Positions 24,401 through 35,271 of a DNA stretch of 64,000 nucleotides are shown one piece after another. The DNA is taken from NCBI RefSeq assembly GCF_014529535.1, contig NW_023503608.1, forward strand, positions 434,001-498,000, in the 5' to 3' direction. A model generated the notes under the pieces. The model did not search any database, had not been told where the DNA came from, and was given only the letters and a program-made list of their open reading frames with translations. A program made the position numbers and the translations under genes. Each line of letters starts with the position of its first letter. Position 1 is the stretch's first letter. The stretch is from Bradysia coprophila (lineage: Eukaryota; Arthropoda; Insecta; Diptera; Sciaridae).

Positions 24401-26966
24401 GTTTTTACCTCGAGCTCTGTTAATAGCCTGTTAGCCATTTTGAAACGCTCCTGTCCTTGCACCAACGAACGTTCAAGAATCATCTTACGTATGCTCAGTA
24501 TCAATTTATTATCTTTTACGTCCTGAGGCGCGACTTGTGATTGCTCAAGTTGCTGTTAAATTAAAAACGGTACAGATTGGTTTGGTTGCAAGTAGTAATA
24601 GAATGAGCTCAAGGCAGGGACTAACTGTCTATAGAAAGGCGCCCTAATAAGAAAAGTTAATCAAAAAGGGAAAGGTGCAATCGTATCTGCCAGAATGGGC
24701 GGACTAAGACTTTGACGAGTAAACGTCCCTACTAAAAATGAATGCGACTTAACGGCTAGCTATCGATCTGTCATCGGAAACAACGTCGAAAATGGACGTT
24801 GCTAAGTTGAAATTTCTGTCAAGACTAATGAAGTAAAAGATTCTGCATCAAACACATAAGAAGAGTAGCAGACGTAAAATAATATATTGCGATACCCTTG
24901 CCGGTTGAAAAAGGTTTATAGAACTTGAACGTTTAGTTCACGAAACACTGATGGAATATTAAAATTCTTTGCCATAAGACAATGCAATGTTACACTCACC
25001 TCAAGCATAGCCTGATTATCTCTGACTTTTCGATTGCGAAGTTCGCTTTCTCGTTCAATGGTCGCCTTGAAGTTATGAATGACACCGCTCAATGCATCTA
25101 ACTGATCTTGCACTGTCGCCAATTCGGTTTTCCTTGCTACTCTTTCTGCTTCTTCACGTTTCAAGTTTGACATTGTGTACGCAGCAAATTCGGCAGCCTA
25201 GAATGATGCTTTGTTAACAGAAAATTCGTTCGCACATAATTAATCGCAGAGCTTACGTGTGACTCTTGAAATTCTGGTAATGCCTCATTCAGATTGTTTG
25301 TGCCATTGATCAATCGACTGGCATACTTTTTGCAAGTATCCACATTCTTCTTCAATCCGTTGATTGCACGAAAGTGCTTAACCGCAGCATTAGTTTGTTT
25401 TTTCAAACCGGTGATAGTACTCATCAAATCTGTCGGTGAAAAGCACTCTTTCTTGAACCTGTTCATTCATAAGTCTATAAGTAGCAACGCTTACCGAGTG
25501 GTCGTGACGCTAGCATATTGCAAAGGCCGTTTGAACTGTCGCAGAACAGCATCTGCTTACCCATATCAAAGTCAAGCATTTTTAACTTGGCCTGATATGC
25601 TTCTTCGTCAACGGACATAGTATTGTACACAAAGTATTGTTCGTTTTGGTTCAATAGCTTTCGTTCAAAGATGTAATCCTTCTCATTGTATTTCAATGTG
25701 AGCACTACATACGTAGTATAGGCAGAAGTATGTTTGAGATCCTCATAATGAGTAACTGAAAGTTGTTCAGTCGTAGCGCCTAGTCCAAAGAAGATTGCTT
25801 TAGCGACACTTTTCTTCGCTGAAATAACAGAACAAAACACGTTGCTTAGTAAAAGAACAATTTCCTATATCGACGGCAGTGGCTCATTGATGAATTTACT
25901 TTGTTTTCTTGTTCGGTGATCGATTTTGGTCACGTTATAAGGTAAGCGAGGGTATAGCTGACCGTGCAGGTGTACCTGACCAGCTACATTATTTATCAGT
26001 TTTGGAAAATAATTACAAATGAAAATACGCAAATTAACGTTCTAATTAATCTTTAGAGCCTAAAGATTAATTTTTTCATGAAAATAATTCGATTACTATG
26101 TTTACTTATTTGATAAAACCATAAAATGAAACCATTGCACCATCTCAGTACAAAGTTGCACATTTCTTAAGAAAATCGTAAGATCGGTGTGGTCTAATTT
26201 AAGGTTTTTATTGACAAAAGAATTATTAATGGACAAAGTTTTGGTGTTTTTAGGTAGTAAATAGTTCGACAATTAATATTATTAACATAACTAGCGTCTA
26301 AAAGTTAATATTTGATTAATTACATGGTGGTCAAAACATTGCATCAAAAATATGCCATGTTTGTGTAGTTGACCGCACCAAATTCCGTACATTTTTCTTC
26401 ATGTGACAAATTCACCTTCATGTGCATTGTTGTGTACAAAATGATGTGATTAAAATTCGTTGATATTTTGTGTTTTTATGAGTTTTTATCATTGAAATTG
26501 GTTAGCGAAAAATGTGAAAAATGTCTTAATTTTGTAGCGGTCAACTACTGCAACAAGACTGGTCAGGTATAAAAACATCCGTTTTTTAGTGGTCAGCTAC
26601 TGCATCAAAAATAGTGCTTCAGTAAAATCAGTTTTTTACAATAAAAATGAATTAATTGTCAATATTTCTGATATTCTACGGAATGGGAACAGATCAAATT
26701 AAATTCTGACGAAGGAAAAACTTAGCTTCACCGAAATTATCCTGAGATACTGATGACCAAAGTTGAAAAATTGCTTAGCCGGTCAGCTACTACCTCGCTT
26801 ACCTTATCCAAATTTATTTCAGAAATCTCTTCAAATTTATCTTTAAAAAAAACTTACCCGTTACGAACAGTCCAGCCAAAATGTTTTGTTGAACAAATTC
26901 TTTGAAAACAGCTGTCTTTTCAATGTTATCGAAATTTGTTATTTGAACCTCTGTGATGCGTGCCAT
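21448..26966 (-). CDS. SMC5-like: SMC5-like protein with degenerate ATPase motifs
   Basis: Twelve exons: 26966-26858, 25818-25495, 25429-25257, 25197-25000, 24552-24409, 24353-23577, 23391-23215, 23154-22929, 22875-22733, 22412-22201, 22139-22058 and 21990-21448. They join in phase at GT...AG introns to 1035 residues, the usual SMC5 size. Layout is SMC-like: N-terminal head, coiled coil, hinge region (LIPQNKGFLLNG to LEIYSVESGHEVKEAF, which follows the SMC5 hinge and the IYT-VVK strand after it), second coiled coil, C-terminal head. True SMC5 works with SMC6 in chromosome repair and needs ATP. Here the Walker A loop reads GLFVTAKKS at residues 32-40 instead of GxxGxGKS; the signature SGGE is SKAD near 954; Walker B ends FIDL, not DE, near 981. 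The frame is otherwise intact. It may be a paralog or a divergent ortholog. Confidence 0.8.
25819..26857 (-). other. First intron of the SMC5-like gene
   Basis: A 1039-bp intron that splits the Walker A loop between Thr36 and Ala37. AT-rich with no second gene. It repeats words such as GTCAGCTACTGCATCAAAAA several times (around 26330, 26540, 26590, 26780), possibly a decayed tandem repeat. Confidence 0.6.
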
Positions 26967-27164
26967 ATTGAGAAACTTATTCAGAATATGTGCTAACACA
27001 ACGGAAACACGTTATAGAGTGACCAGTTTATCAAAAATCACAATAGAAAATGTCAACAGAAAAAGTATTGCAATGAATGCCCTCACAATCCATGTTATGA
27101 TGTCGCTTTTGACGAGAAAGTTTGTAGGATGATTTTTCGGCGCAATACAGACGCAGAATTTTAA

Positions 27165-27300
27165 TAGTTATTTATGCACCTGAGTGATAAATGCCTTTTT
27201 AAAAAAGCATTTATCATCGAGTTGTATACAACATTTTTCACAATAAAAGCAACGGAAAGTTCTTCTTTTCGTCACTTGTTGCGAAAAAGCCAATTTCAGC
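27165..27300. repeat. Stem-loop repeat, family 3, copy 1
   Basis: Shares with 51590-51770 the left part (TTATTTATGCACC, GAGTGATAAATGC) and the right part (GCATTTATCATCGAGT, GTATACAAC, CAATAAAAGCAACGGAA). GAGTGATAAATGC and GCATTTATCATCGAGT form a stem. This copy has only a short loop between the arms. Confidence 0.6.
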
Positions 27301-28059
27301 ACTTGTGTGAAAGAATAGATGCTTGCTTGCCGGCCGTTGTGTTTGCAAATACCTGCAGCTGCATCACAACTGGATTTTCCGTGTGCTGTAACGTGGAAAT
27401 GATACCGATTTAGCTAAATCATTTACAGCACATAGTATCCGAAAGTCTGAAAATCAATGTGTACATTCTAAAGCTCATAGTTGCGGCATCCATAGGACAC
27501 AAACACATTACTTGTGGCCAAAAAATGTTTTTATACCTCTTGCGTTTGCATCAAAAAACAAAGGTTTTTAGTATTGAAATTTTTGAGTAGAGTGTATATG
27601 TACCACATTCATGCATCGAAAGCATACTTTTGTCAATTCAACCAATGCATGTTGGGTACCATTAGGAAGGTATGAGAGTGTAGATTATAGGCAATCATTA
27701 TTTCTGCTCTTCAGTTTCCTTTGAAGCGCCCAAACACCCTTCAAAGTTCACCGATATTTGTCGAAAATCCAATTAGAATTTTTTTGTATATATGAGACCA
27801 AAAATGAATTTATTCCCTCTTTTCCCATTAATACATGACATAAGCTTTCCAACGATACCCTACTTGCCCATGGCAGCTTTTCCGTTTGGGCGCAATTTTT
27901 GTAAGAAAAGCACTATTTTACGAAATTGGTAGACCTCACATCAGCTTACAAAGTGTGATAAAAATATTCTGACACCGGATTTCATTTCAGGTGATCGAAC
28001 TTCATCGAAACAGGTCAAAAAAGCTTTATAAAAAAATCGGTCCGATTTTTGGATTCTGT

Positions 28060-28083
28060 TTTTCAAAAGAATCCCTCTTCATT
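28060..28083. mobile_element. End of a GAGGGATTC-type foldback relative
   Basis: Reads TTTTTCAAAAGAATCCCTCT, the same terminus as the foldback at 8753-9535. Upstream (27700-28060) the words AAGCTTTCCAACGATACC and GGTCCGATTTTT resemble the element near 45.2-45.5 kb. The other end is not clear. Confidence 0.5.
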
Positions 28084-28238
28084 ACTTGATTTGATCTAAA
28101 TAAGACATCGTCAGCGAGCTCTTTCTTGTGGTCATTGTCGATAACATCATGAACATGAACATGAAGGCTTTTCCATTTCTTTAAAATTTGTATATGCCGC
28201 ATTTATGAGACGGCTTCAGTTATTTATGATTCGTGTTT

Positions 28239-28398
28239 CATACAACCAGTACCGGACTGGCTCGAAAAAGCCCATCGGGGGCTCCATGCAACTCAATTTA
28301 AAAAGGCCCACAAATTAAAAATTCTCATACAAAAATCCAAAAGGCCCATCGGGAATTCCCCGAATTCACCATATGGCCAGTCCGGGCCTGCATACAAC
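28239..28398. mobile_element. hAT-type MITE with 8-bp target duplication
   Basis: The element at 28247-28390 (144 bp) starts CAGTACCGGACTGGC and ends GCCAGTCCGGGCCTG; 12 of 15 terminal bases are complementary. It is flanked by a perfect 8-bp duplication, CATACAAC, at 28239-28246 and 28391-28398. The interior repeats AAGGCCCATCGGG-like words. Confidence 0.85.
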
Positions 28399-28469
28399 GT
28401 TTCATCCTGAGTTTTATGCAATTCAGTGCGCGAATTCCTCGCGGACATAAACAAAACACTCAAATCAAA

Positions 28470-28530
28470 TTGAAACGAGATTTGAACCCCAGACCTCTTG
28501 CGTATGAAGCAAGCGTTCTACGATATAAAT
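28470..28530 (-). pseudogene. tRNA-Met(CAT)-like remnant
   Basis: On the minus strand: GTAGAACGC, then an anticodon arm CTTGC-TTCATAC-GCAAG with anticodon CAT, then AGGTCTGG and a box-B-like GGTTCAAATC. The acceptor stem and a proper D arm are not recognisable, and the T stem has mismatches. It is a decayed tRNA or the head of a tRNA-derived SINE, not a working tRNA gene. Confidence 0.5.
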
Positions 28531-28873
28531 TAATAAAGCACCGGACTGATGTTCAACTTGTTGCATAAATAACTATTTCGTTATGAATTAAGTATTTAAA
28601 CAAAAAAGTTAAAAGTTTCAATCTTTTGGTGTTGTTTATCATTTAAGTAAGTCTGTAATTGAAGGGTGTATGTACATTTACTCCCCAACCACATTATTAA
28701 CGATCACGTTTCCAATTTATAAGTAAATATTGTTGAAATGTGTGGGCGTTTATGGTTGATAAGAAGCAGTCCAAACTTTTTCATATAAATTGACTCGATA
28801 GATCGACGGATTCGACTAGTATTCAATTATAACTGTTGGAGGTGTCTCACGTTCACGGCGCAATTTAAAAAAA

Positions 28874-30969
28874 ATGATTTTTAAGCACTCAACATGGAAG
28901 TGGCAAAAGGATTTCCGAGTCGAAAATCTGATGGCATTTCAAGTGTCTCTGATGAAAATTGACGGTCAATGGCCAATCAATTTTAAGAATTATCTGCCGA
29001 ACTTTTTGTCATTTCTATCGAGACCAGTAACACTTTTATATTTTTCCTTTTGGTCATTTGTGGCCTTGCACATCGCGATTTTATTCGCAATTAAACTGGT
29101 CATCAAAATGAGAAGCGATGATGCCACGATACCGGAAATCACATCGCTTTTCATTCAGTCGGTCATTTATGGATTTGCTTTTTATGCTACTATTCACTTC
29201 CAATGGTATCACAAGCACCTGGCTAAAATCGTAAATTTTATGCTTGAAAATTTCAAAATGCGTTCGGCTAGAGGTTTGTTACTATTTGTGTTCATTGGGG
29301 TTGTATCGAACGTCCGTTGTGTGGAATCGATTAGCTTGTAGTGAGGGTTTTTTTCCATAAAATTTTTTGAACGGGAATTCGATTCCATGCATAGGACAAT
29401 TTGGACTAGACTCAAATTTTTCTTTCACTACAAAATCGACTAGGATTGACATATGTTACAACAGAACCGTGTTACACAATTGCAAAATCCTTTAGCTTAT
29501 ATTATACCTTGCTATGCATTGCCGGTGTTTTGCATTTTATTTTGCTGCCAATTTACTTACAAGTTTGGGAACTCCCTCTATCCTGCTGGTATCCGTTTGA
29601 TTACCGGGTGAGTCATGATCAGATCATATTACATAACATGGCATTGCCAAGCAATAATAATCAATCAAAATGGTATTACACAGTCAAGCGTCATCTTTGT
29701 ATTAGTCTACATTTCTCAGTGTTTCGGTCAAATTCAGGTAGCTCTGGCTTTTGCAAACTCTGACATTATTATTGTCTGCTTAGTTCTACTCATCGTGGGA
29801 CAGTACGACATCTTATTTTGCAGCCTCAAAAATGTTCAGTACACGGCGATAATGTTAAATGGATTGGAAAAGAATCGAGTTGAGTTGAAGTAAAGCTTCG
29901 GAATCACCTGATATTACTTTCCGTTCCGAATTTCTTAGTTGAGTTTTCTCCAGAGCTTTTCAGAACCAAATACTTATGGACGATGAGGAAAGGAACCAAT
30001 ATTATTACAGCTATGAGCAGAGAGAAGACTTAGATGATGATGAAAGCACGTCGTTGGATTTTAAGGAAATGGAAGCGAGATTGAAGGGAACTCGTTTTAG
30101 CGACAACAGAGCTACGGATACATTCTTAACAGAGTATCAAAATGAATTATCCGTGGCATTGCGTGAATGCATTATCCACCACCAGAACCTTGTAAAAGTC
30201 TGTGGTATGTTGGAATGGTTTTACAATCCAATCGTCTTGGTGAAGTCCTTGCAGGTCACTCTACAAATTTGTAATTTAGCTTATGTCTCGACAACAGTAA
30301 GGACTATAATTTCAGTCGAAAGTTTCGTTTGATTAAAAGTTCTTGTTTGTTACATGCAGACAACCTCATCGTTTTTGCAGAATATCAACTACCTGGAGTA
30401 CTTGTTTTTGACGCTCTTCGATATTATGATTTTTGGATATGCTGGAAATTGGATAAAGGAACAGGTTTGATGGCATCTGAGTGCCTATTAAATAAAAAAT
30501 AATAAACAGTGTCCATCAACGAAATTTGTTTGTTTAACGGACTGGGACTGTACTAGACCACAGAGCCAGAAATACTTTTCAGAATTTATTTTCCAATACG
30601 GAAAATTTAGGAATAGTTCTGAAAGTAGGCCCTACTAGACTATCAGTTTCGTATCGGGTTATTTGTTATTGCATCAACATTAAGCTTTAATTCTTATTTC
30701 TTAGAGCATTCGTGTTGGTGACGCCGCGTTACGTTGCTCTTGGCATTTGTGTGGTGGTCGATTTCGACGAGACCTGTCTATAATCCTGGCGAACAATGTA
30801 CTGCCGATAAAACTTACCGGTGGCAAGTTTTTCATTTTAGATTACACCAAAATTATTGCAGTAAGACGAGTAATGTATGAACCGTTTTGTATTTCACTTA
30901 CATTGGATCATGTTTCAGATTGTTCAAGCTTCATTTTCGTTTTATACTCTTCTGAAGAATCTAAGCTAA
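28874..30969 (+). CDS. Insect odorant receptor (7tm_6 family)
   Basis: Seven exons: 28874-29273, 29444-29607, 29684-29889, 29954-30296, 30381-30464, 30705-30860 and 30919-30969. They join in phase to 467 residues. Odorant receptors are inverted seven-helix membrane channels that work with Orco in olfactory neurons. Diagnostic parts: PLSCWYPFDYR before the third helix; GQYDILFCSLKNVQYTA in the intracellular region; and the C-terminal block LPIKLTGGKFFILDYTKI, then VQASFSFYTLLKNLS. An acidic insertion (DLDDDESTSLDFKEMEARLK) in the second intracellular loop makes it longer than the usual 380-430 residues. The start of exon 4 is a choice: I used the acceptor at 29952-29953, which keeps phase. AATAAA lies at 31037, 68 nt after the stop. 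Confidence 0.88.
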
Positions 30970-31253
30970 GAAGCGGGCGATAAAACTGATTAATCTTCTT
31001 CTGTGTTGTTGCACTTTCACTTTAAATGTTAAAAGCAATAAATGCCAGATGGTTATCAATTTGTAAAGTTTTGAAAAAATTAAAAAGCTGCCTGATTTAA
31101 ACAAATATATAAATATGTGTAGTACAGAACCTGCAACAATCGATCTGACCCCATTCATTATTACTTTCATGACTCAGTACGGTTTTTATTAACCTGTTAC
31201 AGACGGCAAGCATATGACCAGTATTACTATCGGGTCTATTACTTCCATATATT

Positions 31254-31372
31254 AATAGTATATTACTTCCGAGGTTCCAAGTTGTGTATTTGATAAGTGG
31301 GGTGTTACAGCCCGACCCGAAGGGGATTAGGCAATGTAAATGAAAATGAAACATGACGTAACACGTAAAGTA
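31254..31372. mobile_element. MITE family 1, inverted copy
   Basis: Reverse orientation of the copies at 1.3 and 9.9 kb: AGTATATTACTTCCGAGGTT at the left, GATAAGTGGGGTGTTACAGC in the middle, and a right end complementary to ACGTGTTACGTCATG. The second inner arm is deleted. Lies between the odorant receptor and the first esterase. Confidence 0.72.
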
Positions 31373-32820
31373 TTTTTAATCAGCCCTATCAAATCTTGTA
31401 CTTCAATTTTTTAACATGCATTTTACTGTGCCCATATTATGCAGAGTTTGTCATTATTTTTGTCGTTCTTATCGATAAAAGATGAATAGCAGTATGTGAC
31501 AGGCTAAAGGCTTTTAGGTACCAGGTCTCTTTTATTAAAATAACAAATTTCTGCAATCACAAACAATATTTCATTTTTAGTTATCCACAAATAGAAATGC
31601 ACATTTTCGACCTCTCCACTTGCAATATGTTTCCATGCAAAACGTTTAAATTGAGGACAAATCAAACCTCTTGTGAATAGTACATATGTCGGGTGATGTG
31701 ATATACACATTCAGTTCATAATTACACGCTTATTAAATAAAATTCAACAAATCAATGGAGAAAGAACAACACGTTTTTAAAGTACCATTATTACAGTAAT
31801 TATACCTAAAAAAAATAGGGAAAATCTACAAGAGTGGCAATTGGAAAAGGAATTTACCTTTATGAAATCGCAAAAAATACTTTAAAGAATTACTTTAAAG
31901 AATTCAATGGTGGGCGCCTTTACGGTCGTTTACATTTCCACAAAATATATTTTTGGGAAATAAATATCCAAAAATTTGCTAAGTTTTTCCGGGATTTGCT
32001 TTAAAAAATTGGAACATTTTTCAAAACTTCAGCAAATTCTGGAAATTTATTTCCCAAAAAAGATCTACAAAATTACAAAATCTAAAATTTTGTTTATATT
32101 GGCAACGGAACGGGAGCCTTTTCCCGACCATTTTGAAAGCTCAAAACAAACGAAAACGTATTTAGACCAAAATTTTATATGTTCTTTGATGCTTAACGAA
32201 GAGAATTTTGATCGAAACACATTTTCGATGCCTCGTGTGTTTTGAGCTTAACCGCTGCTTTAACTTTTTATTTACGCTGTCGCAGTTACAAGCAATTACC
32301 GGAAGCAAAATGCCCAAAGTGTATATATCGGAACGAAAGCTTTCAGTTTTAGCTCATTCTTCGAAAATTTCAATAAACCCCGGGTTCTGATCGAAAGAAG
32401 CAGTCCGTAAGCCTGACCCAAAATCGAACTTTGCGTAGGTATTATCATTGATTGATTATGCAAATTTTTGAATGAAGTATTATATAACACCAAGCGTGTT
32501 TTCAAATCGATTCAATTCACTGCTTTAATAACAGCATTCGATTAATAGTACCAGTAATGACGAATAAAATCGACTGTGCTTCGTAAATGATTAAAACATC
32601 TTTGCTTCTATAAATTAAGACTTGCGCGTTTCTTATACATTCATATATCAGTACTTTATCTTTATCAGTCCAGACAAGACGACACGTTGGTTTGTTTATT
32701 TATTTTCTGTAATTTGAACTGATTTTGTCGAAAATAACAATAACGATACATCCGATACATTAATGGCATCAATACATTTCAATTAGTTTATGGAGAAATA
32801 AAATCGGACATCCTTTTAGT

Positions 32821-34498
32821 ATGTGGTTGTATGATCTAAGTATTTATAACCTTTTAGTCTTTGCTACACACGTATCGCTTATCTCCAACAATTTATTTTC
32901 AGTGTTGAGATGTTTCAGAACCGTGTTATTTATACTACCATTCGCTGTACGACGATTCATTGTAAAAACAACGTTAATCTTACCGCTCTCGTTGGCTAGA
33001 TTTTTCTTGAACATTGGGACACGGCCAATCGGTGATGAACATAAATGGATTCAAAAAATTGAACAGAAAACATGGAAAGGGGTGTGGATTGTTCCAAACT
33101 TGACTTCATTGGAACAGGCGGAAGATGTAGCATCGAACAGTGATTTAGTTGTCTTTTACGCTCATGGTAATTATGATTTGTTTGAATCAGATGGAAAATA
33201 TAGGACAAGAAAACTTTCCACAGCTTAATAGCAGAAAATTAGAGTTTCCTAAGCAGAGTCCTTACCCAAAAGATTTCGAATTTGTACAGTGATAAACTCT
33301 TCTAAATTTCTTATTTCTCCTACTTCCCTCATTTCTCTAAATATTCGGTATGGAGTAATGAGAGAAGTTGGAGAAATAAGAGATTTAGAAAAAGACGGTC
33401 ATTAGCTGCAAGCAAATCTTTCGTAGGATTTATGATTTCCAATAGAAATGTTCGTAGAAGTTAGTGACATATTTTTGGCCGAGAAATCGAATTTTTACCA
33501 TGAAGCCATGATTCCTAATTTTTGTGCAAATTTACAAAAATGTAGTAGACAACGCAATCTAAAATGTACAAAAATGAGTCATCATGGTAAAAATTCGATA
33601 TAAAAAATGTCTCGGCCAAAAATATGTCACGAAGCACTATTAACCTTTCCCAAATATTCCAAATGAACGTGACTATATTAAGCTGTGAAATTACAATACT
33701 AAAACATTCTTAGGTGGCGGCTACTGCAACGGAGATTCAAAGATGTACATGGAAACTTTCCAGTTAATTATAAACCATCTGCGAAATGAACACAATATTC
33801 GAGCGAGTATTTTGTCGTTAGAATACAGCCTCAGTCCCGAACATGTTTGGCCAAAGGCACGCGATGAAGCGATGGAAGCGTATCAGTACTTGACTGATAC
33901 AATGGGCATTCCGTCATCGAAAATCATTTTTGCGGGTGACAGTGCAGGAGCAAATTTAGTTGCAGTTACATTATTGACAATCAAAACCGAAAAACATCGA
34001 TCACAACCAGCTGGAGCGGCACTATTTTCGCCGTGGGTTGACCTTACAATAAACCAGGCCAGTTCTGCTTCTAACACGAATGATTACTTGAATTCACGCC
34101 AAACAGCAAAGTTTGTGGGATACTATGTACCAAACTTTAAAAATTTGGACGAAGCGTCCAGACTTTCGATGATACGAAATCCACTTATATCCCCATTGTA
34201 TGGTGATTTTAGCCGTACTTGTCCCATGTTCATTGCGTATGGGGAAAAAGAGTTTCTCAGGCCAAGTATTGAAAAATTTTTGTTCAACTTGGAGGAGGAT
34301 GGAGTGAGTGTGACCATATTGAAAGGAACAAACGCCCTGCATGTGTGGCTGGTTTATAGTTTGGTGGCTTCAACCAAAGAAGTTTTTGAAAAGGATTGTA
34401 AAATATCTATCGATTGGATGGCGTCTATTGTCGCCACAGCATCCAATGTTGCATCGACTGATGTTACATCGATAGATGGAAGTGAATTTATAAGTTAA
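32821..34498 (+). CDS. Alpha/beta-hydrolase esterase, HSL family, copy A
   Basis: Exons 32821-32839, 32903-33166 and 33714-34498; 355 residues. The hormone-sensitive-lipase family (abhydrolase_3) hydrolyses acyl esters of lipids or xenobiotics; the substrate is unknown. The oxyanion motif HGGGY is split by intron 2 (residues 94-98). The nucleophile elbow is GDSAG with Ser171. The late LHVW supplies the histidine and the acid is probably in AYGEKEF. The tiny 19-nt first coding exon is inferred because copy B has the same length and phase and both use acceptors at the same aligned position; an unspliced start at 32821 would also stay open. The N-terminus is hydrophobic, suggesting a membrane anchor. 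The second intron carries an inverted-repeat element (33464-33630). First of three tandem paralogs. Confidence 0.85.
33464..33630. mobile_element. Inverted-repeat element in esterase A intron
   Basis: The left arm starts GTGACATATTTTTGGCCGAG and the right arm ends CTCGGCCAAAAATATGTCAC; the arms remain complementary for about 48 bp around a 70-bp core. No clear target duplication. The corresponding introns of esterases B and C lack it. Confidence 0.75.
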
Positions 34499-34639
34499 GT
34501 GCGTTAAATGACAATCGCCGCAATTCTATCTATATATTGCACGGTAGCCACTGATAATACACTAGCCGCATTTCGATGCAACAATACCGTTTACGATCAA
34601 ATATCTACATTAAAAACGTATCAACGCGTAATTAATAAT

Positions 34640-34815
34640 ACTTTGCTCCCGGTCATTTCGTTTCGGGTTACCCAAACCAGAAAGAATTAGTTCGGGCTGA
34701 ACCCGAAATCGAAAGTTTCAGGTTCGGGTCAACTTTCGTTCGAACCTAAAATCTCAGTCTTAGTTTAGGGTCGGGCTGAAATCCGGTTTGGGTGAACCTG
34801 AATTGAAACAGATTG
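34640..34815. repeat. Degenerate GGTTCGGG/ACCCGAA repeat
   Basis: Repeated words such as CGGGCTGAACCCGAAATCG, GGTTCGGGTCAACTTTCG and GGTCGGGCTGAAATCCGG. Related blocks occur near 49855-49945 (TTAAGGTCAGGTCAAACCCG) and 10640-10815. Probably decayed subterminal repeats of a DNA transposon. Confidence 0.4.
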
Positions 34816-35271
34816 AACCCAATCCAAGTCTTATTATGGCGTAAAAACTACGTATTCAGTTCATAATTACACTATAGAAAAATAGAGAAAAGCATTTTTC
34901 AGATTAAATTGTAATCGTTCATTCGTTATGAACATTTTTTCTAAGATCACCAAGTGTAATTACTTTTACAAATTGATTTAATTCACTGGTTCTTACTAGC
35001 ATTTGATTAATGGCACCAATATTGACGAATAAAAGCGACTTTGCTTCGTAAATGATTTAAACGTCTTGTTTCTATAAATAAAGACATGCGCGTTTCTTAT
35101 ATTCACATTTATTATCAGTATTTTATGTTTATCAGTCCCAACAAGACGACACGTTTGTTTTTTTTTATACTCAGTTGTACTGATTTCGTCGAAAATAACA
35201 ATAACTAGATGCACTAATTGCATCAATACGCTTCGACCTGTTAATAGAAGACTACTCCAGACATCATTAAA

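Noticed and set aside
23007-24434. Plus-strand frames of 60-130 codons across 23.0-24.4 kb
   Set aside because: Shadows of the SMC5-like exons on the opposite strand.
25439-25466. Coding start MNRFKKECF as the beginning of exon 3 of the SMC5-like gene
   Set aside because: It would leave an intron of about 28 bp and the wrong phase; the acceptor at 25430-25431 gives a 65-bp intron in phase.
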